A DNA stretch of 64,000 nucleotides from Acanthosepion esculentum (taxonomy: Eukaryota > Mollusca > Cephalopoda > Sepiida > Sepiidae): assembly GCA_964036315.1 (NCBI GenBank), contig OZ038478.1:143927557-143991556 (forward strand), read 5' to 3'. Position 1 is the stretch's first letter; each line of letters starts with the position of its first letter. This document shows, piece by piece, positions 46,895 to 60,753 of the stretch. The notes under the pieces were generated by a model, which was not told the origin of the DNA, made no database searches, and saw only the letters and a program-made list of their open reading frames with translations. The translations under genes and the position numbers were made by a program.

Positions 46895-49800
46895 GGGTAA
46901 ATATTAGGACATACTGAGTATTATAGTCTCGGAAAAGGAAAACATTCGAATTCAGCTTGGATCGAATGCATCTAGGATTGAGGAACCGGGAGCCGAGTTT
47001 GAACTCTAGTCGTGTTCATTACAACTCTACTCTCCGTCCCCCATCTATGGGTAAATATTAGGACATACTGAGTATTATAGTCTCGGAAAAGGAAAACATT
47101 CGAATTCAGCTTGGATCGAATGCATCTAGGATTGAGGAACCGGGAGCCGAGTTTGAACTCTAGTCATGTTCATTACAACTCTACTCTCCCTCCCCCATCT
47201 ATTGGTAAATATTAGGACATACTGAGTTCTATAGTCTCGGAAAAGGAAAACATTCGAATTCAGCTTGGTTCGAATGCATCTAGGATTGAGGAACCGGGAG
47301 CCGAGTTTGAATTCTAGTCGTGTTCATTACAACTCTACTCTCCCTCCCCCTTCTATAGGTAAATATTAGGACATACTGAGTTCTATAGTCTCGGAAAAGG
47401 AAAACATTCGAATTCAGCTTGGATCGAATGCATCTAGGATTGAGGAACCGGGAGCCGAGTTTGAACTCTAGTCGTGTTCATTACAACTATACTCTCCCTC
47501 CCCCATCTATGGGTAAATAAGAGGACATACTGAGTTCTATAGTCTCGGAAAAGGAAAACATTCGAATTCAGCTTGGATTGAATGCATCTAGGATTGAGGA
47601 ACCGGGAGCCGAGTTTGAACTCTAGTCGTGTTCATTACAACTCTACTCTCCCTCCCCCATCTATGGGTAAATATTAGGACATACTGAGTTCTATAGTCTC
47701 GGAAAAGGAAAACATTCGAATTCAGCTTGGATCGAATGCATCTAGGATTGAGGAATCGGTAGCCGAGTTTGAACTCTAGTCGTGTTCATTACAACTCTAC
47801 TCTCCCTCCCCCATCTATGGGTAAATATTAGGACATACTGAGTTCTATAGCCTCGGAAAAGGAAAACATTCGAATTCAGCTTGGATTGAATGCATCTAGG
47901 ATTGAGGAACCTGGAGCCGAGTTTGAACTCTAGTCGTGTTCATTACAACTCTACTGTTCCTCCCCCATCTATGGGTAAATATTAGGACATACTGAGTTCT
48001 ATAGTCACGGAAAAGGAAAACATTCGAATTCAGCTTGGATCGAATGCATCTAGGATTGAGGAACCGGGAGCCGAGTTTGAACTCTAGTCGTGTTCATTAC
48101 AACTCTACTCTCCCTCCCCCATCTATGGGTAAATATTAGGACATACTGAGTTCTATAGTCTCGGGAAAGGAAAACATTCGAATTCAGCTTGGATCGAATG
48201 CATCTAGGATTGAGGAACCGGGAGCCGAGTTCGAACTCTAGTCGTGTTCATTACAACTCTACACTCCGTCCCCCATCTATGGGTAAATATTAGGACATAC
48301 TGAGTTCTATAGTCTCGGAAAAGGAAAACATTCGAATTCAGCTTGGATTGAATGCATCTAGGATTGAGGAACCGGGAGCCGAGTATGAACTCTAGCCGTG
48401 TTCATTACAAATCTACTCTCCCTCCCCCATCTATGGGTAAATATTAGGACATACTGAGTTCTATAGTCTCGGAAAAGGAAAACATTCGAATTCAGCTTGG
48501 ATTGAATGCATCTAGGATTGATGAACCGGGAGCCAAGTTTGAACTCTTGTCGTGTTCATTACAACTCTACTCTCCCTCCCCCATCTATGGGTAAATATTA
48601 GGACATACTGAGTTCTATAGTCTCGGGAAAGGAAAACATTCGAATTCAGCTTGGATTGAATGCATCTAGGATTGAGGAACCGGGAGCCGAGTTTGAACTC
48701 TAGTCGTGTTCATTACAACTCTACTCTCCCTCCCCCATCTATGGGTAAATATTAGGACATACTGAGTTCTATAGTCTCGGGAAAGGAAAACATTCGAATT
48801 CAGCTTGGATTGAATGCATATAGGATTGAGGAATCGGGAGCCGAGTTTGAACTCTAGTCGTGTTCATTACAACTCTACTCTCCCTCCCCCATCTATGGGT
48901 AAATATTAGGACATACTGAGTTCTATAGTCTCGGAAAAGGAAACATTCGAATTCAGCTTGGATCGAATGCATCTAGGATTGAGGAACCGGGAGCCGAGTT
49001 TGAACTCTAGTCGTGTTCATTACAACTCTACTCTCCCTCCCCCATCTATGGGTAAATATTAGGACATACTGAGTTCTATAGTCTCGGAAAAGGAAAACAT
49101 TCGAATTCAGCTTGGATCGAATGCATCTAGGATTGAGGAACCGGGAGCCGAGTTTGAACTCTAGTCGTGTTCATTACAACTCTACTCTCCCTCCCCCATC
49201 TATGGGTAAATATTAGGACATACTGAGTTCTATAGTCTCGGAAAAGGAAAACATTCGAATTCAGCTTGGATTGAATGCATCTAGGATTGAGGAACCTGGA
49301 GCCGAGTTTGAACTCTAGTCATGTTCATTACAACTCTACTCTCCCTCCCCCATCTATGGGTAAATATTAGGACATACTGAGTTCTATAGTCTCGGGAAAG
49401 GAAAACATGCGAATTCAGCTTGGATCGAATGCATCTAGGATTGAGGAATCGGGAGCCGAGTTTGAACTCTAGTCGTGTTCATTACAACTCTACTCTCCCT
49501 CCCCCATCTATGGATAAATATTAGGACATACTGAGTTCTATAGTCTCGGGAAAGGAAAACATTCGAATTCAGCTTGGATCGAATGCATCTAGGATTGAGG
49601 AACCGGGAGCCGAGTTTGAACTCTAGTCGTGTTCATTACAACTCTACTCTCCCTCCCCCATCTATGGGTAAATATTAGGACATACTGAGTTCTATAGTCT
49701 CGGAAAAGGAAAACATTCGAATTCAGCTTGGATTGAATGCATCTAGGATTGAGGAACCTGGAGCCGAGTTTGAACTCTAGTCGTGTTCATTACAACTCTA

Positions 49801-50588
49801 CTCTCCCTCCCCCATCTATGGGTAAATATTAGGACATACTGAGTTCTATAGTCTCGGGAAAGGAAAACATTCGAATTCAGCTTGGATTGAATGCATATAG
49901 GATTGAGGAATCGGGAGCCGAGTTTGAACTCTAGTTGTGTTCATTACAACTCTACTCTCCCTCCCCCATCTATGGGTAAATATTAGGACATACTGAGTTC
50001 TATAGTCTCGGAAAAGGAACACATTCGAATTCAGCTTGGATCGAATGCATCTAGGATTGAGGAACCGGGAGCCGAGTTTGAACTCTAGTCGTGTTCATTA
50101 CAACTCTACTCTCCCTCCCCCATCTATGGGTAAATATTAGGACATACTGAGTTCTATAGTCTCGGGAAAGGAAAACATTCGAATTCAGCTTGGATTGAAT
50201 GCATCTAGGATTGAGGAATCGGGAGCTGAGTTTGAACTCTAGTCGTGTTCATTACAACTCTACTCTCCCTCCCACATCTATGGGTAAATATTAGGACATA
50301 CTGAGTTCTATATTCTCGGAAAAGGAAACATTCGAATTCAGCTTGGATCGAATGCATCTAGGATTGAGGAACCGGGAGCCGAGTTTGAACTCTATTCGTG
50401 TTCATTACAACTCTACTCTCCCTCGCCCATCTATGGGTAAATATTAGGACATACAGAGTTCTATAGTCTCGGAAAAGGAAAACATTCGAATTCAGCTTGG
50501 ATTGAATGCATCTAGGATTGAGGAACCGGGAGCCGAGATTGAACTCTAGTCGTGTTCATTACAACTCTACTCTCCCTCCCCCATCTAT
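46895..50588 (+). repeat. 15-monomer HOR, unit 5, plus linker
   Basis: Two GAGTATTAT monomers (46,895 and 47,049) are followed by the full order of unit 1: TAAATAAGAGG near 47,517, AGCCTCGG near 47,849, CTACTGTTCC at 47,951, the T106C palindrome near 48,229, GATTGATG at 48,516, GCATATAGG, and the short monomer near 48,940. Then comes the linker order from 49,357 to the CATACAGAG monomer at 50,432, with one extra A39G monomer near 49,511 (TATGGATAAA). The G89C marker of units 1-4 is consensus here. This is the longest continuous unit-plus-linker, about 24 monomers. Confidence 0.85.
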
Positions 50589-53500
50589 GGGTAAATATTA
50601 GGACATACTGAGTTCTATAGTCTCGGAAAAGGAAAACATTCGAATTCAGCTTGGATCGAATGCATCTAGGATTGATGAACCGGGAGCCGAGTTTGAACTC
50701 TAGTCGTGTTCATTACAACCTCTACTCTCCCTCCCCCATCTATGGGTAAATATTAGGACATACTGAGTTCTATAGTCTCGGGAAAGGAAAACATTCGAAT
50801 TCAGCTTGGATTGAATGCATCTAGGATTGAGGAACCGGGAGCCGAATTTGAACTCTAGTCGTGTTCATTACAACTCTACTCTCCCTCCCCCATCTATGGG
50901 TAAATATTAGGACATACTGAGTTCTATAGTCTCGTTAAAGGAAAACATTCGAATTCAGCTTGGATCGAATGCATCTAGGATTGAGTAACTGGGAGCCGAG
51001 ATTGAACTCTAGTCGTGTTCATTACAACTCTACTCTCCCTCCCCCATCTATGGGTAAATATTAGGACATACTGAGTTCTATAGTCACGGAAAAGGAAAAC
51101 ATTCGAATTCGGCTTGGATCGAATGCATCTAGGATTGAGGAATCGGGAGCCGAGTTTGAACTCTAGTCGTGTTCATTACAACTCTACTCTCCCTCCCCCA
51201 TCTATGGGTAAATATTAGGACATACTGAGTTCTATAGTCTCGTTAAAGGAAAACATTCGAATTCAGCTTGGATCGAATGCATCTAGGATTGAGGAACCGG
51301 GAGCCGAGTTTGAACTCTAGTCGTGTTCATTACAACTCTACTCTCCCTCCCCCTTCTATGGGTAAATATTAGGACATACTGAGTTCTATAGTCTCGGGAA
51401 AGGAAAACCTTCGAATTCAGCTTGGATCGAATGCATCAAGGATTGAGGAATCGGGAGCCGTGTTTGAACTCTAGTCGTGTTCATTACAACTCTACTCTCC
51501 CTCCCCCATTTATGGGTAAATATTAGGACATACTGAGTTCTATAGTCTCGGGAAAGGAAAACATTCGAATTCATCTTGGATCGAATACATCTAGGATTGA
51601 GGAACCGGGAGCCGAGTTTGAACTCTAGTCGTGTTCATTACAACTCTACTCTCCCTCCCCCATCTATGGGTAAATATTAGGACATACTGAGTTCTATAGT
51701 CACGGAAAAGGAAAACATTCGAATTCATCTTGGATCGAATACATCTAGGATTGAGGAACCGGGAGCCGAGTTTGAACTCTAGTCGTGTTCATTACAACTC
51801 TACTCTCCCTCCCCCATCTATGGGTAAATATTAGGACATACTGAGTTCTATAGTCTCGGGAAAGGAAAACATTCGAATTCAGCTTGGATTGAATGCATCT
51901 AGGATTGAGGAACCGGGAGCCGAGTTTGAACTCTAGTCGTGTTCATTACAACTCTACTCTCCCTCCCCCATCTATGGGTAAATATTAGGACATACTGAGT
52001 TCTATAGTCTCGGGAAAGGAAAACATTCGAATTAAGCTTGGATCGAATGCATCAAGGATTGAGGAACCGGGAGCCGTGTTTGAACTCTAGTCGTGTTCAT
52101 TACAACTCTACTCTCCCTCCCCCATCTATGGGTAAATATTAGGACATGCTGAGTTCTATAGTCACGGAAAAGGAAAACATTCGAATTCAGCTTGGATCGA
52201 ATGCATCTAGGATTGAGGAACCGGGAGCCGAGTTTGAACTCTAGTCGTGTTCATTACAACTCTACTCTCCCTCCCCCATATATGGGTAAATATTAGGACA
52301 TACTGAGTTCTATAGTCTCGGGAAAGGAAAACATTCGAATTCAGCTTGGATCGAATGCATCTAGGATTGAGGAACCGGGAGCCGAGTTCGAACTCTAGTC
52401 GTGTTCATTACAACTCTACTCTCCCTCCCCCATCTATGGGTAAATATTAGGACATACTGAGTTCTATAGTCTCGGAAAAGGAAAACATTCGAATTCAGCT
52501 TGGATTGAATGCATCTAGGATTGAGGAACCGGGAGCCGAGTTTGAACTCTAGTCGTGTTCATTACAACTCTACTCTCCCTCCCCCATCTATGGGTAAATA
52601 TTAGGACATACTGAGTTCTATAGTCTCGGGAAAGGAAAACATTCGAATTCAGCTTGGATCGAATGCATCTAGGATTGAGGAACCGGGAGCCGAGTTCGAA
52701 CTCTAGTCGTGTTCATTACAACTCTACTCTCCCTCCCCCATCTATGGGTAAATATTAGGACATACTGAGTTCTATAGTCACGGAAAAGGAAAACATTCGA
52801 ATTCATCTTGGATCGAATACATCTAGGATTGAGGAACCGGGAGCCGAGTTTGAACTCTAGTCGTGTTCATTACAACTCTACTCTCCCTCCCCCATCTATG
52901 GGTAAATATTAGGACATACTGAGTTCTATAGTCTCGTTAAAGGAAAACATTCGAATTTAGCTTGGATCGAATGCATCTAGGATTGAGGAACCGGGAGCCG
53001 AGTTTGAACTCTAGTCGTGTTCATTACAACTCTACTCTCCCTCCCCCATCTATGGGTAAATATTAGGACATACTGAGTTCTATAGTCTCGGAAAAGGAAA
53101 ACATTCGAATTCAGCTTGGATCGAATGCATCTAGGATTGAGGAACCGGGAGCCGAGTTTGAACTCTAGTCGTGTTCATTACAACTCTACTCTCCCTCCCC
53201 CATCTATGGGTAAATATTAGGACATACTGAGTTCTATAGTTTCGGAAAAGGAAAACATTCCAATTCAGCTTGGATCGAATGCATCTAGGATTGAGTAACC
53301 GGGAGCCGAGTTTGAACTCTAGTCGTGTTCATTACAACTCTACTCTCCCTCCCCCATCTATGGGTAAATATTAGGACATACTGAGTTCTATAGTCTCGGA
53401 AAAGGAAAACATTCGAATTCAGCTTGGATTGAATGCCTCTAGGATTGAGGAACCGGGAGCCGAGTTTGAACTCTAGTCGTTTTCATTACAACTCTACTCT

Positions 53501-55517
53501 CCCTCCCCCATCTATGGGTAAATATTAGGACATACTGAGTTCTATAGTCTCGGGAAAGGAAAACATTCGAATTCAGCTTGGATTGAATGCATCTAGGATT
53601 GAGGAACCGGGAGCCGAATTTGAACTGTAGTCGTGTTCATTACAACTCTACTCTCCCTCCCCCATCTATGGGTAAATATTAGGACATACTGAGTTCTATA
53701 GTCTCGGGAAAGGAAAACATTCGAATTCAGCTTGGATTGAATGCATCTAGGATTGAGGAACCGGGAGCCGAGTTTGAACTCTAGTCGTGTTCATTACAAC
53801 TCTACTCTCCCTCCCCCATCTATGGGTAAATATTAGGACATACTGAGTTCTATAGTCTCGGGAAAGGAAAACATTCGAATTCAGCTTGGATCGAATGCAT
53901 CAAGGATTGAGGAACCGGGAGCCGTGTTTGAACTCTAGTCGTGTTCATTACAACTCTACTCTCCCTCCCCCATCTATGGGTAAATATTAGGACATACTGA
54001 GTTCTATAGTCTCGGGAAAGGAAAACATTCGAATTCAGCTTGGATCGAATGCATCAAGGATTGAGGAACCGGGAGCCGTGTTTGAACTGTAGTCGTGTTC
54101 ATTACAACTCTACTCTCCCTCCCCCATATATGGGTAAATATTAGGACATACTGAGTTCTATAGTCTCGGGAAAGGAAAACATTCGAATTCAGCTTGGATC
54201 GAATGCATCTAGGATTGAGGAACCGGGAGCCGAGTTCGAACTCTAGTCGTGTTCATTACAACTCTACTCTCCCTCCCCCATCTATGGGTAAATATTAGGA
54301 CATACTGAGTTCTATAGTCTCGGAAAAGGAAAACATTCGAATTCAGCTTGGATTGAATGCATCTAGGATTGAGGAACCGGGAGCCGAGTTTGAACTCTAG
54401 TCGTGTTCATTACAACTCTACTCTCCCTCCCCCATCTATGGGTAAATATTAGGACATACTGAGTTCTATAGTCTCGTTAAAGGAAAACATTCGAATTCAG
54501 CTTGGATTGAATGCATCTAGGATTGAGGAACCGGGAGCCGAATTTGAACTGTAGTCGTGTTCATTACAACTCTACTCTCCCTCCCCCATCTATGGGTAAA
54601 TATTAGGACATACTGAGTTCTATAGTCTCGGGAAAGGAAAACATTCGAATTCAGCTTGGATCGAATGCATCAAGGATTGAGGAACCGGGAGCCGTGTTTG
54701 AACTCTAGTCGTGTTCATTACAACTCTACTCTCCCTCCCCCATCTATGGGTAAATATTAGGACATGCTGAGTTCTATAGTCACGGAAAAGGAAAACATTC
54801 GAATTCAGCTTGGATCGAATGCATCTAGGATTGAGGAACCGGGAGCCGAGTTTGAACTCTAGTCGTGTTCATTACAACTCTACTCTCCCTCCCCCATCTA
54901 TGGGTAAATATTAGGACATACTGAGTTCTATAGTCTCGGAAAAGGAAAACATTCGAATTCAGCTTGGATCGAATGCATCTAGGATTGAGGAACCGGGAGC
55001 CGAGTTCGAACTCTAGTCGTGTTCATTACAACTCTACTCTCCCTCCCCCATCTATGGGTAAATATTAGGACATACTGAGTTCTATAGTCTCGGAAAAGGA
55101 AAACATTCGAATTCAGCTTGGATTGAATGCATCTAGGATTGAGGAACCGGGAGCCGAGTTTGAACTCTAGTCGTGTTCATTACAACTCTACTCTCCCTCC
55201 CCCATCTATGGGTAAATATTAGGACATACTGAGTTCTATAGTCTCGGGAAAGGAAAACATTCGAATTCAGCTTGGATCGAATGCATCTAGGATTGAAGAA
55301 CCGGGAGCCGAGTTCGAACTCTAGTCGTGTTCATTACAACTCTACTCTCCCTCCCCCATCTATGGGTAAATATTAGGACATACTGAGTTCTATAGTCTCG
55401 GAAAAGGAAAACATTCGAATTCAGCTTGGATCGAATGCATCTACGATTGAGGAACCGGGAGCCGAGTTTGAACTCTAGTCGTGTTCATTACAACTCTACT
55501 CTCCCTCCCCCATCTAT
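50589..55517 (+). repeat. Shuffled blocks of family V monomers
   Basis: About 32 monomers, nearly all exactly 154 bp, drawn from the types in the 1,540-bp HOR: CGTTAAAGG, GAGTAACTGGG (50,985), TTCGGCTTGG (51,107), CATCAAGG/CCGTG, and A19G/CACGG. New types are CATCTTGG with GAATACATC (51,571, 51,725 and 52,804), CATATATGG (52,276 and 54,124, an offset of 1,848 bp or 12 monomers), GAACTGTAG, and several T106C palindromes. The sequence of types changes every few monomers and no unit repeats for long. The stretch 51.37-51.58 kb recurs at 55.68-55.89 kb at an offset of 4,312 bp (28 x 154). Confidence 0.78.
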
Positions 55518-57519
55518 GGGTAAATATTAGGACATACTGAGTTCTATATTCTCGGAAAAGGAAAACATTCGAATTCAGCTTGGATCGAATGCATCTAGGA
55601 TTGAGGAACCGGGAGCCGATTTTGAACTCTAGTCGTGTTCATTACAACTCTACTCTCCCTCCCCCATCTATGGGTAAATATTAGGACATACTGAGTTCTA
55701 TAGTCTCGGGAAAGGAAAACCTTCGAATTCAGCTTGGATCGAATGCATCAAGGATTGAGGAATCGGGAGCCGTGTTTGAACTCTAGTCGTGTTCATTACA
55801 ACTCTACTCTCCCTCCCCCATCTATGGGTAAATATTAGGACATACTGAGTTCTATAGTCACGGAAAAGGAAAACATTCGAATTCATCTTGGATCGAATAC
55901 ATCTAGGATTGAGGAACCGGGAGCCGAGTTTGAACTCTAGTCGTGTTCATTACAACTCTACTCTCCCTCCCCCATCTATGGGTAAATATTAGGACATACT
56001 GAGTTCTATAGTCTCGTTAAAGGAAAACATTCGAATTCAGCTTGGATCGAATGCATCTAGGATTGAGGAACCGGGAGCCGAGTTTGAACTCTAGTCGTGT
56101 TCATTACAACTCTACTCTCCCTCCCCCATCTATGGGTAAATATTAGGACATACTGAGTTCTATAGTCTCGGAAAAGGAAAACATTCGAATTCAGCTTGGA
56201 TTGAATGCATCTAGGATTGAGGAACCGGGAGCCGAGTTTGAACTCTAGTCGTGTTCATTACAACTCTACTCTCCCTCCCCCATCTATGGGTAAATATTAG
56301 GACATACTGAGTTCTATAGTCTCGGGAAAGGAAAACATTCGAATTCAGCTTGGATCGAATGCATCAAGGATTGAGGAACCGGGAGCCGTGTTTGAACTCT
56401 AGTCGTGTTCATTACAACTCTACTCTCCCTCCCCCATCTATGGGTAAATATTAGGACATGCTGAGTTCTATAGTCACGGAAAAGGAAAACATTCGAATTC
56501 AGCTTGGATCGAATGCATCTAGGATTGAGGAACCGGGAGCCGAGTTTGAACTCTAGTCGTGTTCATTACAACTCTACTCTCCCTCCCCCATCTATGGGTA
56601 AATATTAGGACATACTGAGTTCTATAGTCTCGGGAAAGGAAAACATTCGAATTCAGCTTGGATCGAATGCATCTAGGATTGAGGAACCGGGAGCCGAGTT
56701 CGAACTCTAGTCGTGTTCATTACAACTCTACTCTCCCTCCCCCATCTATGGGTAAATATTAGGACATACTGAGTTCTATAGTCTCGGAAAAGGAAAACAT
56801 TCGAATTCAGCTTGGATTGAATGCATCTAGGATTGAGGAACCGGGAGCCGAGTTTGAACTCTAGCCGTGTTCATTACAACTCTACTCTCCCTCCCCCATC
56901 TATGGGTAAATATTAGGACATACTGAGTTCTATAGTCTCGGAAAAGGAAAACATTCGAATTCAGCTTGGATTGAATGCATCTAGGATTGATGAACCGGGA
57001 GCCAAGTTTGAACTCTAGTCGTGTTCATTACAACTCTACTCTCCCTCCCCCATCTATGGGTAAATATTAGGACATACTGAGTTCTATAGTCTCGGGAAAG
57101 GAAAACATTCGAATTCAGCTTGGATTGAATGCATCTAGGATTGAGGAACCGGGAGCCGAGTTTGAACTCTAGTCGTGTTCATTACAACTCTACTCTCCCT
57201 CCCCCATCTATGGGTAAATATTAGGACATACTGAGTTCTATAGTCTCGTTAAAGGAAAACATTCGAATTCAGCTTGGATCGAATGCATCTAGGATTGAGG
57301 AACCGGGAGCCGAGTTTGAACTCTAGTCGTGTTCATTACAACTCTACTCTCCCTCCCCCTTCTATGGGTAAATATTAGGACATACTGAGTTCTATAGTCT
57401 CGGAAAAGGAAAACATTCGAATTCAGCTTGGATCGAATGCATCTAGGATTGAGGAACCGGGAGCCGAGTTTGAACTCTAGTCGTGTTCATTACAACTCTA
57501 CTCTCCCTCCCCCATCTAT
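55518..57519 (+). repeat. 13-monomer HOR, unit 1 (2,002 bp)
   Basis: Order: TATATTCTCGG with CCGATTTTG; A39G with ACCTTCG, CATCAAGG, C92T and CCGTG; CACGG with CATCTTGG and GAATACATC; CGTTAAAGG; C69T; A39G with CATCAAGG and CCGTG; A19G with CACGG; A39G with the T106C palindrome; C69T with AGCCGTG; GATTGATG with GCCAAG; A39G with C69T; CGTTAAAGG with CCCTTC; and a consensus unit. The first nine restart at 57,520, exactly 13 x 154 bp on. The GATTGATG and A39G/C69T monomers are shared with the 15-monomer HOR, so this unit joins monomers of both families. Confidence 0.87.
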
Positions 57520-59983
57520 GGGTAAATATTAGGACATACTGAGTTCTATATTCTCGGAAAAGGAAAACATTCGAATTCAGCTTGGATCGAATGCATCTAG
57601 GATTGAGGAACCGGGAGCCGATTTTGAACTCTAGTCGTGTTCATTACAACTCTACTCTCCCTCCCCCATCTATGGGTAAATATTAGGACATACTGAGTTC
57701 TATAGTCTCGGGAAAGGAAAACCTTCGATTTCAGCTTGGATCGAATGCATCAAGGATTGAGGAATCGGGAGCCGTGTTTGAACTCTAGTCGTGTTCATTA
57801 CAACTCTACTCTCCCTCCCCCATCTATGGGTAAATATTAGGACATACTGAGTTCTATAGTCACGGAAAAGGAAAACATTCGAATTCATCTTGGATCGAAT
57901 ACATCTAGGATTGAGGAACCGGGAGCCGAGTTTGAACTCTAGTCGTGTTCATTACAACTCTACTCTCCCTCCCCCATCTATGGGTAAATATTAGGACATA
58001 CTGAGTTCTATAGTCTCGTTAAAGGAAAACATTCGAATTCAGCTTGGATCGAATGCATCTAGGATTGAGGAACCGGGAGCCGAGTTTGAACTCTAGTCGT
58101 GTTCATTACAACTCTACTCTCCCTCTCCCATCTATGGGTAAATATTAGGACATACTGAGTTCTATAGTCTCGGAAAAGGAAAACATTCGAATTCAGCTTG
58201 GATTGAATGCATCTAGGATTGAGGAACCGGGAGCCGAGTTTGAACTCTAGTCGTGTTCATTACAACTCTACTCTCCCTCCCCCATCTATGGGTAAATATT
58301 AGGACATACTGAGTTCTATAGTCTCGGGAAACGAAAACATTCGAATTCAGCTTGGATCGAATGCATCAAGGATTGAGGAACCGGGAGCCGTGTTTGAACT
58401 CTAGTCGTGTTCATTACAACTCTACTCTCCCTCCCCCATCTATGGGTAAATATTAGGACATGCTGAGTTCTATAGTCACGGAAAAGGAAAACATTCGAAT
58501 TCAGCTTGGATCGAATGCATCTAGTATTGAGGAACCGGGAGCCGAGTTTGAACTCTAGTCGTGTTCATTACAACTCTACTCTCCCTCCCCCATCTATGGG
58601 TAAATATTAGGACATACTGAGTTCTATAGTCTCGGGAAAGGAAAACATTCGAATTCAGCTTGGATCGAATGCATCTAGGATTGAGGAACCGGGAGCCGAG
58701 TTCGAAGTCTAGTCGTGTTCATTACAACTCTACTCTCCCTCCCCCATCTATGGGTAAATATTAGGACATACTGAGTTCTATAGTCTCGGAAAAGGAAAAC
58801 ATTCGAATTCAGCTTGGATTGAATGCATCTAGGATTGAGGAACCGGGAGCCGAGTTTGAACTCTAGTCGTGTTCATTACAACTCTACTCTCCCTCCCCCA
58901 TCTATGGGTAAATATTAGGACATACTGAGTTCTATAGTCTCGGGAAAGGAAAACATTCGAATTCAGCTTGGATCGAATGCATCAAGGATTGAGGAACCGG
59001 GAGCCGTGTTTGAACTCTAGTCGTGTTCATTACAACTCTACTCTCCCTCCCCCATCTATGGGTAAATATTAGGACATGCTGAGTTCTATAGTCACGGAAA
59101 AGGAAAACATTCGAATTCAGCTTGGATCGAATGCATCTAGGATTGAGGAACCGGGAGCCGAGTTTGAACTCTAGTCGTGTTCATTACAACTCTACTCTCC
59201 CTCCCCCATCTATGGGTAAATATTAGGACATACTGAGTTCTATAGTCTCGGAAAAGGAAAACATTCGAATTCAGCTTGGATTGAATGCATCTAGGATTGA
59301 GGAACCGGGAGCCGAGTTTGAACTCTAGCCGTGTTCATTACAACTCTACTCTCCCTCCCCCATCTATGGGTAAATATTAGGACATACTGAGTTCTATAGT
59401 CTCGGAAAAGGAAAACATTCGAATTCAGCTTGGATTGAATGCATCTAGGATTGATGAACCGGGAGCCAAGTTTGAACTCTAGTCGTGTTCATTACAACTC
59501 TACTCTCCCTCCCCCATCTATGGGTAAATATTAGGACATACTGAGTTCTATAGTCTCGGGAAAGGAAAACATTCGAATTCAGCTTGGATTGAATGCATCT
59601 AGGATTGAGGAACCGGGAGCCGAGTTTGAACTCTAGTCGTGTTCATTACAACTCTACACTCCCTCCCCCATCTATGGGTAAATATTAGGACATACTGAGT
59701 TCTATAGTCTCGGGAAAGGAAAACATTCGAATTCAGCTTGGATTGAATGCATATAGGATTGAGGAATCGGGAGCCGAGTTAGAACTCTAGTCGTGTTCAT
59801 TACAACTCTACTCTCCCTCCCCCATCTATGGGTAAATATTAGGACATACTGAGTTCTATAGTCTCGGAAAAGGAAAACATTCGAATTCAGCTTGGATCGA
59901 ATGCATCTAGGATTGAGGAACCGGGAGCCGAGTTTGAACTCTAGTCGTGTTCATTACAACTCTACTCTCCCTCCCCCATCTAT
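57520..59983 (+). repeat. 13-monomer HOR, unit 2, expanded by three monomers
   Basis: The first nine monomers (57,520-58,905) match unit 1 at 2,002 bp, with private changes such as ACCTTCGATTTC (57,722), GAAACGAAAAC (58,328), CTAGTATTG (58,522) and GAAGTCTAG (58,704). Then a CATCAAGG/CCGTG and an A19G/CACGG monomer are repeated, and a C69T/AGCCGTG monomer returns. After that the offset to unit 1 is 2,464 bp (16 monomers; GATTGATG at 56,985 and 59,449). The end follows the 15-monomer order instead (GCATATAGG at 59,748). Confidence 0.8.
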
Positions 59984-60753
59984 GGGTAAATATTAGGACA
60001 TACTGAGTTCTATAGTCTCGGAAAAGGAAAACATTTGAATTCAGCTTGGATTGAATGCATCTAGGATTGAGGAACCTGGAGCCGAGTTTGAACTCTAGTC
60101 GTGTTCATTACAACTCTACTCTCCCTCCCCCATCAATGGGTAAATATTAGGACATACTGAGTTCAATAGTCTCGGGAAAGGAAAACATTCGAATTCAGCT
60201 TGGATCGAATGCATCTAGGATTGAGGAATCGGGAGCCGAGTTTGAACTCTAGTCGTGTTCATTACAACTCTACTCTCCCTCCCCCATCTATGGGTAAATA
60301 TTAGGACATACTGAGTTCTATAGTCACGGAAAAGGAAAACATTCGAATTCGGCTTGGATCGAATGCATCTAGGATTGAGGAATCGGGAGCCGAGTTTGAA
60401 CTCTAGTCGTGTTCATTACAACTCTACTCTCCCTCCCCCATCTATGGGTAAATATTAGGACATACTGAGTTCTATAGTCTCGGAAAAGGAAAACATTCGA
60501 ATTCAGCTTGGATCGAATGCATCTAGGATTGAGGAACCGGGAGCCGAGTTAGAACTCTAGTCGTGTTCATTACAACTCTACTCTCCCTCCCCCATCTATG
60601 GGTAAATATTAGGACATACTGAGTTTTATAGTCTCGGAAAAGGAAAACATTCGAATTCAGCTTGGATCGAATGCATTTAGGATTGAGGAACCGGGAGCCG
60701 AGTTTGAACTCTAGTCGTGTTCATTACAACTCTACTCTCCCTCCCCCATCTAT
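59984..60753 (+). repeat. Ordinary array segment, five mixed monomers
   Basis: Monomers with C69T and ACCTGG; A39G with C92T; CACGG with TTCGGCTTGG (60,350); GAGTTAGAAC (60,547); and C27T with GCATTTAGG (60,674). Each resembles a type seen elsewhere, but I found no multi-monomer match. Confidence 0.65.
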
